51,889 nt of DNA, from assembly GCA_022447095.1 (NCBI GenBank), contig JAKUUP010000008.1, positions 1-51,889 on the forward strand. Direction: 5' to 3'. Numbering within the stretch: the first letter of the stretch is position 1; each line of letters begins with the position of its first letter. Shown in pieces: positions 40,618 through 49,149 of the stretch. The notes under the pieces were generated by a model that saw only the letters and a list, made by a program, of their open reading frames with translations, ran no database searches and had not been told where the DNA came from. Source of the stretch: Candidatus Thalassarchaeum betae (GTDB lineage Archaea > Thermoplasmatota > Poseidoniia > Poseidoniales > Thalassarchaeaceae). The translations under genes were made by a program, and so were the position numbers.

Positions 40618-41563
40618 TTCCAAGCGGGACCTGATGGCAATCGACGATGTGAGCGATGAGTTGGCTGGCCTAATCGACTGGGGCATCAATTTCAAGCACG
40701 GGAGCGATATCAACTACGACTTCAAACCACTTGACGGGATGTCGATAGGATCGATATACGAAAAGCCGTCGACAAGAACCAGAGTCTCTTTCGAAGTAGG
40801 TGTTAGCAGGCTCGGCGGTCAGCCACTTACTCTGCTATCGAATGATATCCAACTCGGTAAGAGCGAATCCATCGCCGACACTGCTGCAGTCCTCTCCAGG
40901 TACCTCGATGGAATCACCTATCGGTGCTTCGGGCACGGCGACGCGGAGGAACTGGCCAAACACGCCACTGTTCCAGTAATCAACGCCCTCTCTGACCTGC
41001 ACCATCCCTGTCAAGCAGCGGCAGATCTGATGACGATCACCGAACACGGCGAGAACGTAAACGGGCACATCGCCTGGGTTGGCGATGGCAACAATGTGTT
41101 TCACGACCTGTTGCTCGCCGGCGTCGCGCTCGGACACGATGTCTCGTACGCTACCCCTGCTGGATTCGAGCCTGATGAGTCGGTGATTTCGAGGGCTCGC
41201 AGCATCGCCTCCGACACGGGCTCCAGCATCAGCGGTTCTAACGATCCAATCGAAGCCGTGAGCGGTGCCGGGGTCATCTACGCCGACATCTGCGTTTCGA
41301 TGGGAGAAGAGCACATAGAGGGAAAGGTAGACTCCTTCAGGGGTTTCCAAGTCAACGAAGAACTTGTTTCACACGCTGACCCTGACTACCTGTTCATGCA
41401 CTGTCTGCCAGCACATCGCGGCGAGGAGGTGACCGATGCGGTCATCGACTCCCCTAACAGTGTCGTCTTCGACCAAGCTGAGAACAGGATGTGGGCTCAG
41501 ATGTCTCTGCTCACCTACCTCTGTAATGAGGCTGCATGGCACACTTACCGCGACCTTGAGTGA
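40604..41563 (+). CDS. argF: ornithine carbamoyltransferase
   Basis: The 319-residue enzyme makes citrulline from ornithine and carbamoyl phosphate in arginine synthesis. The carbamoyl-phosphate motif is EKPSTRTRVSFE, LHHPCQAAADLMT carries the conserved His-Pro-Cys-Gln, and HCLPAHRGEEV is the ornithine-specific Cys-Leu-Pro loop, which separates it from aspartate carbamoyltransferase. The gene overlaps the GPN GTPase by 14 bases and is probably cotranscribed, although no functional link is known. Its stop abuts the stop of the convergent UbiA gene. Confidence 0.94.
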   Translation: MSDSDSKRDLMAIDDVSDELAGLIDWGINFKHGSDINYDFKPLDGMSIGSIYEKPSTRTRVSFEVGVSRLGGQPLTLLSNDIQLGKSESIADTAAVLSRYLDGITYRCFGHGDAEELAKHATVPVINALSDLHHPCQAAADLMTITEHGENVNGHIAWVGDGNNVFHDLLLAGVALGHDVSYATPAGFEPDESVISRARSIASDTGSSISGSNDPIEAVSGAGVIYADICVSMGEEHIEGKVDSFRGFQVNEELVSHADPDYLFMHCLPAHRGEEVTDAVIDSPNSVVFDQAENRMWAQMSLLTYLCNEAAWHTYRDLE

Positions 41564-42469
41564 CTAGGCCAGCAGAGCGCTTACTAGGAATGCTGCAAGG
41601 CCTAGATACATCGATTTCTTGATTAATTGCTGTGCAGCACGGTCCTCAAATAGTACCAACTTTGGCTTGACCATCAGCAGAAGGACGACAGCCGGAACCG
41701 CCCCAATCAGATGATGCTCTGGGAATACCCCTATTGTGAAGGACAGTAAGATAGCGGCCAGCGTCAGCAACAGCAGCACCCAAGCGACGGCCCGTGCTTG
41801 CTGGGGTCCGCCTCGCATAGCATAGGTGCTCCTTCCCTCGTCCCCCTCCATGTCCTCAACATCCTTGACTATCTCCCGGGCGAGGGTATACAGGACTCCG
41901 ACGGAGAATATGGCCCACGCACGGTGGCTGAATGGCTCGAAAACCCCTGCGGCACCAAACAGCACGACCATTCCAACGGAGAGGCTGATGGCGATGTTTC
42001 CTGGTAGGCCCTTATCCTTGAGGCGCAAGCTGAACGAGCCTGCAGACTCGTAGTTCGCAAGCAGGAACAACGCACCCGCCCATATCGCGAGAGCCGGATA
42101 CCACCCCTCGATCCCCCCTTCCAAACCGCTCGCGGTCACAGCCGCCCAGACAATCGAGAGTATTGAGATCGCCATCATCAGGGCTATTGCCTTTCTTGCG
42201 GTGGTCTCCGAAATTGCACCGGAGGGAAGTGGTCTGTCGGGGCGGTTGACGCGGTCTATTTCCAGATCGAGGTAATCGTTCAACGCGTTCCACGAGCACA
42301 TAAAGCTCCATACCGAAACGGCTTGTAGGACGGTTATCAGCGCGAGTTTGCCCTCAGGCAGTCCCCCTAGGGCTAACATAGCCCCCAGAAAGACCCCTAG
42401 TACCCCTACAGTCGAGTTGCCAACTCTGAACAAGACTGACCAGTCCCTCATCGCACCGCTACTGCTCAC
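41564..42469 (-). CDS. UbiA-family prenyltransferase, probably digeranylgeranylglyceryl phosphate synthase
   Basis: The 301-residue membrane protein has about eight or nine helices. The first aspartate-rich motif is NALNDYLDLEIDRVNRPDRPLPSG and the second is YTLAREIVKDVEDMEGDEG, both binding Mg-diphosphate. In archaea the usual member transfers the second geranylgeranyl group to make the diether lipid precursor, and the RPLPSG plus REIVKDxEDxEGD pattern fits that subgroup. Menaquinone or heme-type prenyltransferase activity remains possible. It is convergent with argF, 0 bases apart. Confidence 0.82.
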   Translation of the reverse strand: MSSSGAMRDWSVLFRVGNSTVGVLGVFLGAMLALGGLPEGKLALITVLQAVSVWSFMCSWNALNDYLDLEIDRVNRPDRPLPSGAISETTARKAIALMMAISILSIVWAAVTASGLEGGIEGWYPALAIWAGALFLLANYESAGSFSLRLKDKGLPGNIAISLSVGMVVLFGAAGVFEPFSHRAWAIFSVGVLYTLAREIVKDVEDMEGDEGRSTYAMRGGPQQARAVAWVLLLLTLAAILLSFTIGVFPEHHLIGAVPAVVLLLMVKPKLVLFEDRAAQQLIKKSMYLGLAAFLVSALLA

Positions 42470-42509
42470 GCCTCAACTCAAAGCCCTTGGGCCTTCATTG
42501 CTTCCCTGA

Positions 42510-42764
42510 CTAGGCGGTAGCTTGAGCGGCTTGCTGACTGAGGCCCCATACGCACACTGTGTAGGTGCTGCCGCGGAACTGCCCACGGACGTGTCCGACC
42601 TTGGAGAATCTCCTGTCCTTGGCAAGTATGTTACCAACCTGATTCATCGTGGCCCCCCAACGGAACCTGCCATTCAGATGATCGAATATCTCGACGGTGT
42701 TGGCGGTGTCGTTCTCCTCGAGGTAGACTCTTACTTCCTCGCGGAGGCGTCCCGTCCTAGACAT
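42510..42764 (-). CDS. small winged-helix-like DNA-binding protein
   Basis: The 84-residue protein has a helical N-terminal half (TGRLREEVRVYLEENDTANTVEIFDHLN), a helix-turn-helix-like MNQVGNILAKDRRFSKVG, and a strand-rich wing (GQFRGSTYTVCVWGL). This resembles a winged-helix regulator. The ATG at 42764 overlaps the stop of the upstream small gene (TGATG), which fixes the start and implies coupling. I infer a regulator of itself or of neighbouring genes; the target is unknown. Confidence 0.6.
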   Translation of the reverse strand: MSRTGRLREEVRVYLEENDTANTVEIFDHLNGRFRWGATMNQVGNILAKDRRFSKVGHVRGQFRGSTYTVCVWGLSQQAAQATA

Positions 42765-43039
42765 CAGGCCACCGCCGTCTGGATAGTTTGACTGGCACGC
42801 AGCCTCTCGCGCAGTCCAGCCCAACTCGATGGGCTGACGTTGATCGGTGCGGCTACGCGTGGCATCGGGCCCCAGGAATCGGCCTCAGAGACTACTCCAG
42901 AGTAACTGACCAGCGTGGTAGACGCTGGTTTCGGCACCGGCCCTTTCGTTCTTCGTAGGGTCGCCAGAGAGACCACCCTACATGGTTCTGGACGCTTCCT
43001 GTAGAGGAGCGCCGCTGTGTCGTTCGTTTGTCTGTTCAT
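42764..43039 (-). CDS. possible small protein coupled to the winged-helix gene
   Basis: The 91-residue frame from the ATG at 43039 reads MNRQTNDTAALLYRKRPEPC and on to SWAGLRERLRASQTIQTAVA. It is unrecognised, basic and has no membrane segment. It is supported by its TGATG overlap with the next gene and a G/C-leaning third codon position like that of its neighbours. It fills a stretch that would otherwise be a gap of about 400 bases before tRNA-Glu. A non-coding leader of the winged-helix gene is the alternative. The rest of the gap (43040-43171) is AT-richer and holds a hexanucleotide repeat. Confidence 0.4.
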   Translation of the reverse strand: MNRQTNDTAALLYRKRPEPCRVVSLATLRRTKGPVPKPASTTLVSYSGVVSEADSWGPMPRVAAPINVSPSSWAGLRERLRASQTIQTAVA

Positions 43040-43090
43040 GGTGGTATGTCTCGACTTCTGCATATCAAGCGAGGCAATAGTCCCGAGAGG

Positions 43091-43108
43091 TGAAAGTGAA
43101 AGTGAAAG
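43091..43108. repeat. three tandem TGAAAG hexamers
   Basis: Three exact copies of TGAAAG lie upstream of the small-gene pair and of tRNA-Glu, followed by the AT-rich AATAACCCAATA. On the minus strand this reads CTTTCA repeats ending about 50 bases before the ATG at 43039. It may be part of a promoter or a regulator site, or simple slippage. Confidence 0.5.
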
Positions 43109-43171
43109 AATAACCCAATAGGCTCTCAAGACATTGTTTTCTTAAGCGGATGTCTGGTGGCCGGGAATCAC

Positions 43172-43249
43172 GCTCGTGTAGTGTAGTTCGGTCCATCATG
43201 ACGGACTCTCGATCCGTCGACCCGGGTTCAAATCCCGGCACGAGCACCA
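43172..43249 (+). tRNA. tRNA-Glu (CTC anticodon)
   Basis: The 78-base cloverleaf has acceptor GCTCGTG paired with CACGAGC, anticodon loop CTCTCGA (anticodon CTC) closed by ACGGA/TCCGT, T arm GGTTCAAATCC and an encoded CCA. The T-rich TTTTCTTAAG at 43137-43146 may serve as its TATA region. Confidence 0.94.
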
Positions 43250-43304
43250 CTTTTGATTCTCATAACGGTCTTAAGTGGTCCTTCGTTGGCGTAGTAAGGT
43301 CTCA

Positions 43305-44357
43305 ATGCGTATAGAGCATGATGTGAAAATGACCTTTGATGACGTCCTGATACGACCTAAGCGCAGTACGCTGGTTTCCAGATCTGATGTGACTCTGTCT
43401 AGGGATTTCAAGTTCCGCCATTCTGACGAAACTTGGAGTGGTGTGCCCATCGTGGCGGCCAACATGGACTCCACAGGACTGTTCCCGGTGGCTAAGGAAT
43501 TGCAAAAGCATGGAATGCTCACCTGCCTACAGAAGTTCTACTCGACTCGCGAGTGCGCGCTGGCATGGGAGGACGGGATAGATCCTGGCTTCGTCGCAGT
43601 GACCTGCGGCTCTACAGACGAGAGTTTTGAGTTGCTACGTCGCAAGATGGCGACCAATGACGGCATCAAGATAATCTGTATAGACGTCGCCAACGGATAT
43701 CGCGAGGTTTTTCTTGATTTCGTCAAGCGGGTTCGCGACGAGTTTTCTAGTAAGATCGTCATCGCCGGTAATGTAGCCACCAGAGAGATGACCGAGGCCC
43801 TCATCCTCGCCGGTGCAGACATAGTGAAAGTCGGTATCGGTCCGGGTTCTGTCTGCACGACCCGGAAGGTGGCTGGTGTGGGCTACCCTCAGCTGTCCGC
43901 CATTTCGGAGTGCTCCGACGCCGCGCATGGTCTGCTGGGACATGTGATGGCTGACGGTGGCTGCTCCTCGCCGGGTGATGTCGCGAAGGCTTTCGCCGCG
44001 GGTGCAGATTTCGTCATGCTGGGGGGCATGTTCGCGGGACACGACGAGTCGGGTGGCGAACTGATCAAGAATGGCGACGGCAGGATGTACAAGTCGTTCT
44101 ACGGCATGTCCTCAGCAAAGGCGATGGAGTCGCACTACGGCGAGATCGCCGGACACAGGGCTCCTGAGGGCAAGGAAGTCAGAGTGCCATACAGAGGTTC
44201 GCTCAGCGTCACCGTGCAGTCCATCCTCGGAGGAGTCAGGTCCGCCTGCTCCTACGTGGGTGCTCGCAGAATCAAGGACCTGCCCAAATGCACGACCTTC
44301 ATCCGAGTGTCAGAGACCAGCAACGAGGTCTACGAGCGTTTTAACGTCGAGGAATAA
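43305..44357 (+). CDS. guaC: GMP reductase
   Basis: The 350-residue enzyme deaminates GMP reductively to IMP with NADPH. The N-terminus [23 protein letters not shown] and [12 protein letters not shown] match the bacterial/eukaryotic GMP reductase. The catalytic Cys loop is [23 protein letters not shown], and [16 protein letters not shown] and [12 protein letters not shown] follow. No CBS domains are inserted, which separates it from typical IMP dehydrogenase. The ATG at 43305 reproduces the family start; a GTG at 43275 is in frame. GMP reductase is not common in archaea, so transfer is possible. Confidence 0.92.
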   Translation: MRIEHDVKMTFDDVLIRPKRSTLVSRSDVTLSRDFKFRHSDETWSGVPIVAANMDSTGLFPVAKELQKHGMLTCLQKFYSTRECALAWEDGIDPGFVAVTCGSTDESFELLRRKMATNDGIKIICIDVANGYREVFLDFVKRVRDEFSSKIVIAGNVATREMTEALILAGADIVKVGIGPGSVCTTRKVAGVGYPQLSAISECSDAAHGLLGHVMADGGCSSPGDVAKAFAAGADFVMLGGMFAGHDESGGELIKNGDGRMYKSFYGMSSAKAMESHYGEIAGHRAPEGKEVRVPYRGSLSVTVQSILGGVRSACSYVGARRIKDLPKCTTFIRVSETSNEVYERFNVEE

Positions 44358-44382
44358 TACGCACATAGGAAAAAGCATTGAG

Positions 44383-44859
44383 CTAAATGTCGAAGACGAC
44401 TTGCGCCATCCACCCCGGGCCCTCGAAGGTCGGTATGTCGGGCTCTATTCCGGACACCATCTCACCGGCTGCAACCTCGCGCAATGACAACTCGTGCAAA
44501 GTCACCGCCTTGACCTCAATCTCGCGCTCGACGAGGTCCGAGTCGACCCATGAGGCCTGCGCCTCGATCCTATCTCCGTCTATCCTTATCACCGCATCTA
44601 CCAGCCACTGGCCTTCGGCGGAGCCACGGTAGAGAACCTCATCGAGCCAGCGCACCAATCCGCGCTCAAAGTCCCCTTCGGGCGCAAGAACGGCCCATTC
44701 GCCGGTCGAACTTGGTAGTGTGTCGAGTGCGGCTAGACCATTATCTGACAGTTGGATCGACTGCAGACCCATGGTCGCCTCGAGAAAAGTCCCCGGGACA
44801 TCTATCGAGAATGCGCGCAGACCTATGTCGGCAGTGGTAGGAAGAATCCACCAAGACAC
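44383..44859 (-). CDS. archease
   Basis: The 158-residue protein is an archease-family member, which in archaea and animals boosts turnover of the RNA ligase RtcB in tRNA splicing. Matching segments are PTTADIGLRAFSIDVPGTFLEAT at the start, with the metal-binding Asp, GLVRWLDEVLYRG in the middle, IEVKAVTLHELSLRE and the C-terminal VVFDI with the second conserved Asp. RtcB itself is not in this window. It lies downstream of guaC in the opposite direction. Confidence 0.85.
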   Translation of the reverse strand: MSWWILPTTADIGLRAFSIDVPGTFLEATMGLQSIQLSDNGLAALDTLPSSTGEWAVLAPEGDFERGLVRWLDEVLYRGSAEGQWLVDAVIRIDGDRIEAQASWVDSDLVEREIEVKAVTLHELSLREVAAGEMVSGIEPDIPTFEGPGWMAQVVFDI

Positions 44860-44905
44860 GCTATTCCCCGCTGTCCGAGAGGCGCATAGCGCAAGAATGC
44901 AGGGG

Positions 44906-47900
44906 TCAGTCGAAGTCGCTGCAGAGTTCGCCCTGACTGGGGAAACTGACCGCCGACTTGGGGTTGGTGTTCCACTTGTTCTCGCACTTGTTTAGGTAGC
45001 CGTCGCCGTCTGAGTCGATGTTAGCGTCTGCTGGGTCGAACGGATCGAAGCCAAAGTAGTACTCCCATCCAGCCCACATGCCGTCGCCGTCCTGATCCTG
45101 GTGATAGACCTCCGAGCCGTCGAACCACTGATCACCGTCGGTATCCGGATCGACGGGATTGGTGCCGTTCTCAAACTCCTCGTAGTTGGTGAAGTTCTCA
45201 AGGTCGTCGTAGAACCTCTGACCGCCTTCTGTGGTCGGGTCGATATGGCACTCGGAGTTCTGAGGGTTGTCCCAGCCGGGGCAGTATCGGTTCATCAGGT
45301 GAGTTCGGTTAAGTCCGTCTCCATCGAAGTCCTCCTGGCCGTCGTCGATGCCGTCGACATCGGAATCGATCATTTTCGGGTCCATCGGACCACGGGCTCC
45401 GACAGCACTCAGGGTATTGTTGTCGACCAGTCCTAAACTGAGGGCTATCTCGGAATAATCGACCTCCCAGCCATCAGGGAGTTTGTCTCCATCGGTGTCG
45501 TCGTCCACAGGGTTGGTGTCCCAGCGGTCGGGGGCCTCCAGAGAGTTCATCAGAGTGTCATTATCGATGTCGAACATCGAGTCCGGCATGGATCCCCAAG
45601 CTGGATTGATGGCCCATCGTCCGCTGGCAGGCACGGTGAATCCTGACAGATTCATCTCGTGTAAGAAAAACTTCGGATCCATGTCGCCATCTCCGTTTCG
45701 GTCCCCAGAGGTCGAGAAGCCCGAAAGGTAACTGCTCCAGACCCAGCCACCCGGGCCGAGTCCACACTCGATCATCGAATCGCAGCCCGGCGGAAGCCAA
45801 TTCGTGACGCTGATCCAGAGGCTGTGGCTCTTCGTGTTGTGCTGGACAGAGAAGACCTGCATCTCCCATCCATCGGGTTGACCGTCGCCGTCAGTGTCGT
45901 TGTTCAGAGGATTGGTGGCACCCTGCCAAGGCCGAGGAATGTTGAGTACCTCACTACCATCGAACAGCCCGTCGTCGTCGCTGTCGGCGTTGTTAGCGTG
46001 GGTGATGTACTGGTCGAGACCATCCACCACCTCCTCTCCGTCAGAAAGACCATCCAAGTCGGTATCATGGGAGGAGGCATTGGTGTAGTAGACTGAACCG
46101 TTCCATACGAAGCCATCCATGGCCTCGGTGAAGTCCTCGAGTCCGTCACTGTCGGTGTCTCTGTCGGTGGCGTTGGTGAAAGTTTCGTAGTACTCGGTAG
46201 CGTCGGACAAGCCGTCCCTGTCGGTGTCGTAGGCACCCGGATCGCTCCTCACTATGACGTCCCTCACACCCTGGTCGACGATGCGGATGGTCCAGCCGAT
46301 TACCTCGATGCCGTCGATGAGTCCGTCTGCGTCGGTATCCGCTACCAGTGGGTCGGTAGAACGTCCGTCGACGAAGCCATCGTTGTCTCTGTCTCTGGCG
46401 TTGTACTCATCGAGATTGGTGAAGCGCTCGTTCTCCTCGACGACTACGGCGAGGTCCTGCAGACGGCTGATGACTTCCTGGTCAATCTCGACGTTGATGG
46501 AGTAGACCCATCCAGCGATCAGGGTCTTAATTGGGATATTGACGTACTGACTCGACTGGACCGTTCTGACCCATAGGATGGTGCTGTTGACTTGTACATA
46601 ATCACCGACCTCGACCGAGATTGCGTGTACGGTGGTCACGCCGACCAACCCTGAGTACCGCACGCCCCCGTCACCGTCGGCGTCGTAGCCGTCGAAGTCG
46701 GGATCGTCGTCAGCGTTGCTGCCATCGTTAGGGTGGATTCCACTGAGATGCTCCCATCCATCAGGCATGCCGTCGTTGTCGGTGTCGAACTCTAGTGGGC
46801 TGGTGAAGTTCTCTGGACCCCAGGTGTAGGCAACCTCATACTCCTCGACGTTGTTCAGTCCATCCTCGTCTGTGTCGCCGTAGGCGTCGGTTGCGTTGGC
46901 GGGATTGAGGAAGCGGGCGCCCGAGTGATCGAGGCTGTAGCAGTACTCGAAGCCGTCGGGCATACCGTCGCCATCAGTGTCCCAGTCCCCGGGCCCGTTG
47001 AGGCGGCCGTCGTTGTCCATGTCTTGCTCAAACCAAGTCCGGTCACCGTGACCACTCATGAAATCGGTGTACGGTGCTTGGAGATTCAGAGTGCCGAACA
47101 CAGGGACGCCGCAGTGGACGCCCAATTGGATCTGTCCGTAGGCAATCTCGTATCTGTCAGCGATGAGGTCACCGTCGCTGTCCTCTTCAAGTGGATTAGT
47201 ATCATACCTCTCCTCGACGTAGTTGCGCAGGCTGTCGGGCTCTGGTTGCTCAAGGTCCAGTAGTGCGTCGCACGAGTGGCCGAACTGGCTACCCATCTCC
47301 TCCCACTCGGACGAGCCTATGTCCTGCTCGATCAATCCCTGTGCCTCGGGAGTCAGCAGATAGCAGTCCCAGTTGCCGTCAAGAGGATCGAGTAGGGTAA
47401 TTGACCCCGTAGGAGTCTCGACGACAAAGGTGTACTCAGACTCCCAGCGGTCGTTCAGACCATCGCCATCGGTGTCTTTCAGATTGGGGTTGGTGCCGAG
47501 GAGCATCTCCTCGGTATTTGTCAGGCCGTCACGATCTGGGTCTCCGAAGGGTCCGTTGTCAGGATTGGGGAAGGTCTCATTCTGCTCTCCGGTGTCCTCC
47601 TCGTTGTCAGGGGCGTTGAAGGATATCTCGCTGATGTCGGGCTCTCCGTTGTCGAGAGGATCCAGTCCGTTGGCTATCTCCCATCCGTCGTCTAGTCCAT
47701 CGTTATCAGTGTCGGCCTCCCTCCAGTCGGTTCCGTAGAGAGTCTGCTCCATCCGGTCCGGCAGCCCGTCGCCGTCGAAGTCCTCTCCACCGACGTGGGT
47801 GTCGTCACCGGACTCAATGTCGCCCGATGCTGACTCGAAGCCGCCAGATATGGTGGTGGAAAGGCCGGCGTCAATGATGGTGTAGAATCCGGCCAGACAC

Positions 47901-47950
47901 AGCGTCGCTGTGATTGCGAGAACAGCATACTGATTGTGATTGAGAGCCAT
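44906..47950 (-). CDS. large surface protein with acidic calcium-binding repeats
   Basis: The 1014-residue protein has an N-terminal membrane segment or uncleaved signal (YAVLAITATLCLAGFYTII) and then numerous acidic repeats such as DGDGLPDRMEQTLYGTDW, DTDNDGLDDGWEIANGLDP and DSDSDGLEDFTEAMDG-like units. This DxDxDGxxDxxE pattern is of thrombospondin type 3/calcium-binding character. No C-terminal membrane anchor is visible, and the protein ends at GELCSDFD. Start ATG 47950 is chosen over 48001, as the TATA-like box lies at 48001-48007. Likely an extracellular or surface protein that needs calcium. It lies next to the duplicated-domain protein and archease on the same strand. Confidence 0.8.
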   Translation of the reverse strand: MALNHNQYAVLAITATLCLAGFYTIIDAGLSTTISGGFESASGDIESGDDTHVGGEDFDGDGLPDRMEQTLYGTDWREADTDNDGLDDGWEIANGLDPLDNGEPDISEISFNAPDNEEDTGEQNETFPNPDNGPFGDPDRDGLTNTEEMLLGTNPNLKDTDGDGLNDRWESEYTFVVETPTGSITLLDPLDGNWDCYLLTPEAQGLIEQDIGSSEWEEMGSQFGHSCDALLDLEQPEPDSLRNYVEERYDTNPLEEDSDGDLIADRYEIAYGQIQLGVHCGVPVFGTLNLQAPYTDFMSGHGDRTWFEQDMDNDGRLNGPGDWDTDGDGMPDGFEYCYSLDHSGARFLNPANATDAYGDTDEDGLNNVEEYEVAYTWGPENFTSPLEFDTDNDGMPDGWEHLSGIHPNDGSNADDDPDFDGYDADGDGGVRYSGLVGVTTVHAISVEVGDYVQVNSTILWVRTVQSSQYVNIPIKTLIAGWVYSINVEIDQEVISRLQDLAVVVEENERFTNLDEYNARDRDNDGFVDGRSTDPLVADTDADGLIDGIEVIGWTIRIVDQGVRDVIVRSDPGAYDTDRDGLSDATEYYETFTNATDRDTDSDGLEDFTEAMDGFVWNGSVYYTNASSHDTDLDGLSDGEEVVDGLDQYITHANNADSDDDGLFDGSEVLNIPRPWQGATNPLNNDTDGDGQPDGWEMQVFSVQHNTKSHSLWISVTNWLPPGCDSMIECGLGPGGWVWSSYLSGFSTSGDRNGDGDMDPKFFLHEMNLSGFTVPASGRWAINPAWGSMPDSMFDIDNDTLMNSLEAPDRWDTNPVDDDTDGDKLPDGWEVDYSEIALSLGLVDNNTLSAVGARGPMDPKMIDSDVDGIDDGQEDFDGDGLNRTHLMNRYCPGWDNPQNSECHIDPTTEGGQRFYDDLENFTNYEEFENGTNPVDPDTDGDQWFDGSEVYHQDQDGDGMWAGWEYYFGFDPFDPADANIDSDGDGYLNKCENKWNTNPKSAVSFPSQGELCSDFD

Positions 47951-47962
47951 GAATACACACCC

Positions 47963-47978
47963 GGCCCCCAAGGGGGCC
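47963..47978. repeat. inverted repeat GGCCCCC-AA-GGGGGCC near the start of the surface gene
   Basis: Two 7-base arms with a two-base centre lie between the TATA-like box (48001-48007) and the ATG (47950), near the predicted transcription start. It may be an operator or a 5' leader hairpin. Compare the GGCC palindrome at 3941-3958. Confidence 0.45.
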
Positions 47979-48000
47979 GACCGAGTGAAATTGGGCACCA

Positions 48001-48007
48001 ATATAAT
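48001..48007 (-). promoter_or_regulatory. TATA-like box of the calcium-repeat surface gene
   Basis: ATATAAT on the plus strand (ATTATAT on the minus strand) lies about 54 bases upstream of the ATG at 47950. Initiation about 25-28 bases downstream would fall near 47977 at the edge of the palindrome. Confidence 0.4.
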
Positions 48008-48033
48008 GTTTCACGGCCACTGAGCGGCCGAAG

Positions 48034-49146
48034 TCAGGAAGCTATCTCTCTTGAAGAGCATAATTCGAGCGTCGTTCTGCCTTCCAAGAAAGCTACCGAG
48101 GAGCGCCCGTTCCTGCCGTAAGCTCGTTCCCAGCAGCCGAGCAGTACTCCACTTACAATGGCTGGATGGAACACTGTGGAGAAAATCATACTGACTCCTC
48201 CGTGCTCGTCGGTCTGCTTTGTCGACTCAATTCTCCCGAGTCCGTGGTAAGACAAATGCCGACGGGCGATACTGCCCCAATCGGAATGCTCGCGGACTAG
48301 AACGTGATGGCCCTCCGAGACGAATCTTTCTCTGGCCGAATCGGCAGCAGCAGTCCACCACGCGGAGCGCTTCTCATCCAAGCCACCCCAAGAGTAGTCC
48401 TCAAACCTTACACCACAGTTGCCATCTAGGTACGGGATGCAGTATTCCTCAAAGCGCAGTATTAGGTCGAGAAGGACGAACATCCTGCGCTCGTTCATTA
48501 TCGACCAGTGACCGGGAGAATCGGCTCGCATATCCAGCCACATCTCATCGTTCGTCTCTGGAATGATATTAGCACCAGAGCCTTGATTATTCCAACTCGG
48601 ACTGAGGGGTTTCGGCCTAGGGACCTGTGTGTCGTCTTGTGTCAGAGTGATGATCAATCCATCGCCTGCACTCTCCGACCAGAGGAAACGGTGCCGCTTT
48701 CCCGTTGCCTTCTCCCAAGTTGCGGCGATGAGTCCGGAGCATATGGGCCCCGAGGCAGGGAGTTCGACCGTTATCCTAGTCTCATCGCCGTCCTCAAGAA
48801 GATCAAATCTTCCGAGGCCGCTCGTCTCCCAGTGCAGGATGGTACGCGACCAGGATGCGGGGTCGCGTCCGGAAGGGATGCTCGATCCTCCCAGTCCCAT
48901 CATGTACTCCTCGTGCTCCACTGCGGCATGTGCGAGGCGCCGTCCGAGGTTCTGCTCGGTCCTCTTCTCAAGCCCCTGGAACCACGACTCGAACCAACCC
49001 ACTCCTACTCGCCAAGCCATCTCATCGTAGTCTTGAAGCATGTCCCTGTAGGTGCCGTCGTCGAACGCTATCCAGCGTTCCTTTACCAACTCCTCTGGGC
49101 TCTCCAGGGGGGAGAAAATTTCTTTGAGGAAGTCAAATATCCCCAT
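48034..49146 (-). CDS. protein of unknown function with an internal duplication
   Basis: This 370-residue soluble-looking protein is unrecognised. It contains two copies of a domain. Copy A (about 109-168) reads SGLGRFDLLEDG, then CSGLIAATWEKATGKRHRFLW and GLIITLTQD. Copy B (about 301-362) reads HGLGRIESTKQT, then IVSGVLLGCWERAYGRNGRSS and TTLELCSS. The GLGR and SG(V/L)(L/I)xxxWE(R/K)A(T/Y)G(K/R) motifs are shared. Each copy is preceded by a helical, Trp-rich segment. It follows the aminotransferase by three bases on the same strand, so cotranscription is likely. Confidence 0.7.
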   Translation of the reverse strand: MGIFDFLKEIFSPLESPEELVKERWIAFDDGTYRDMLQDYDEMAWRVGVGWFESWFQGLEKRTEQNLGRRLAHAAVEHEEYMMGLGGSSIPSGRDPASWSRTILHWETSGLGRFDLLEDGDETRITVELPASGPICSGLIAATWEKATGKRHRFLWSESAGDGLIITLTQDDTQVPRPKPLSPSWNNQGSGANIIPETNDEMWLDMRADSPGHWSIMNERRMFVLLDLILRFEEYCIPYLDGNCGVRFEDYSWGGLDEKRSAWWTAAADSARERFVSEGHHVLVREHSDWGSIARRHLSYHGLGRIESTKQTDEHGGVSMIFSTVFHPAIVSGVLLGCWERAYGRNGRSSVAFLEGRTTLELCSSREIAS

Positions 49147-49149
49147 CAG

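Noticed and set aside
43065-43250. Minus-strand frame over tRNA-Glu
   Set aside because: It covers the tRNA-Glu gene on the opposite strand; the cloverleaf explains the sequence.
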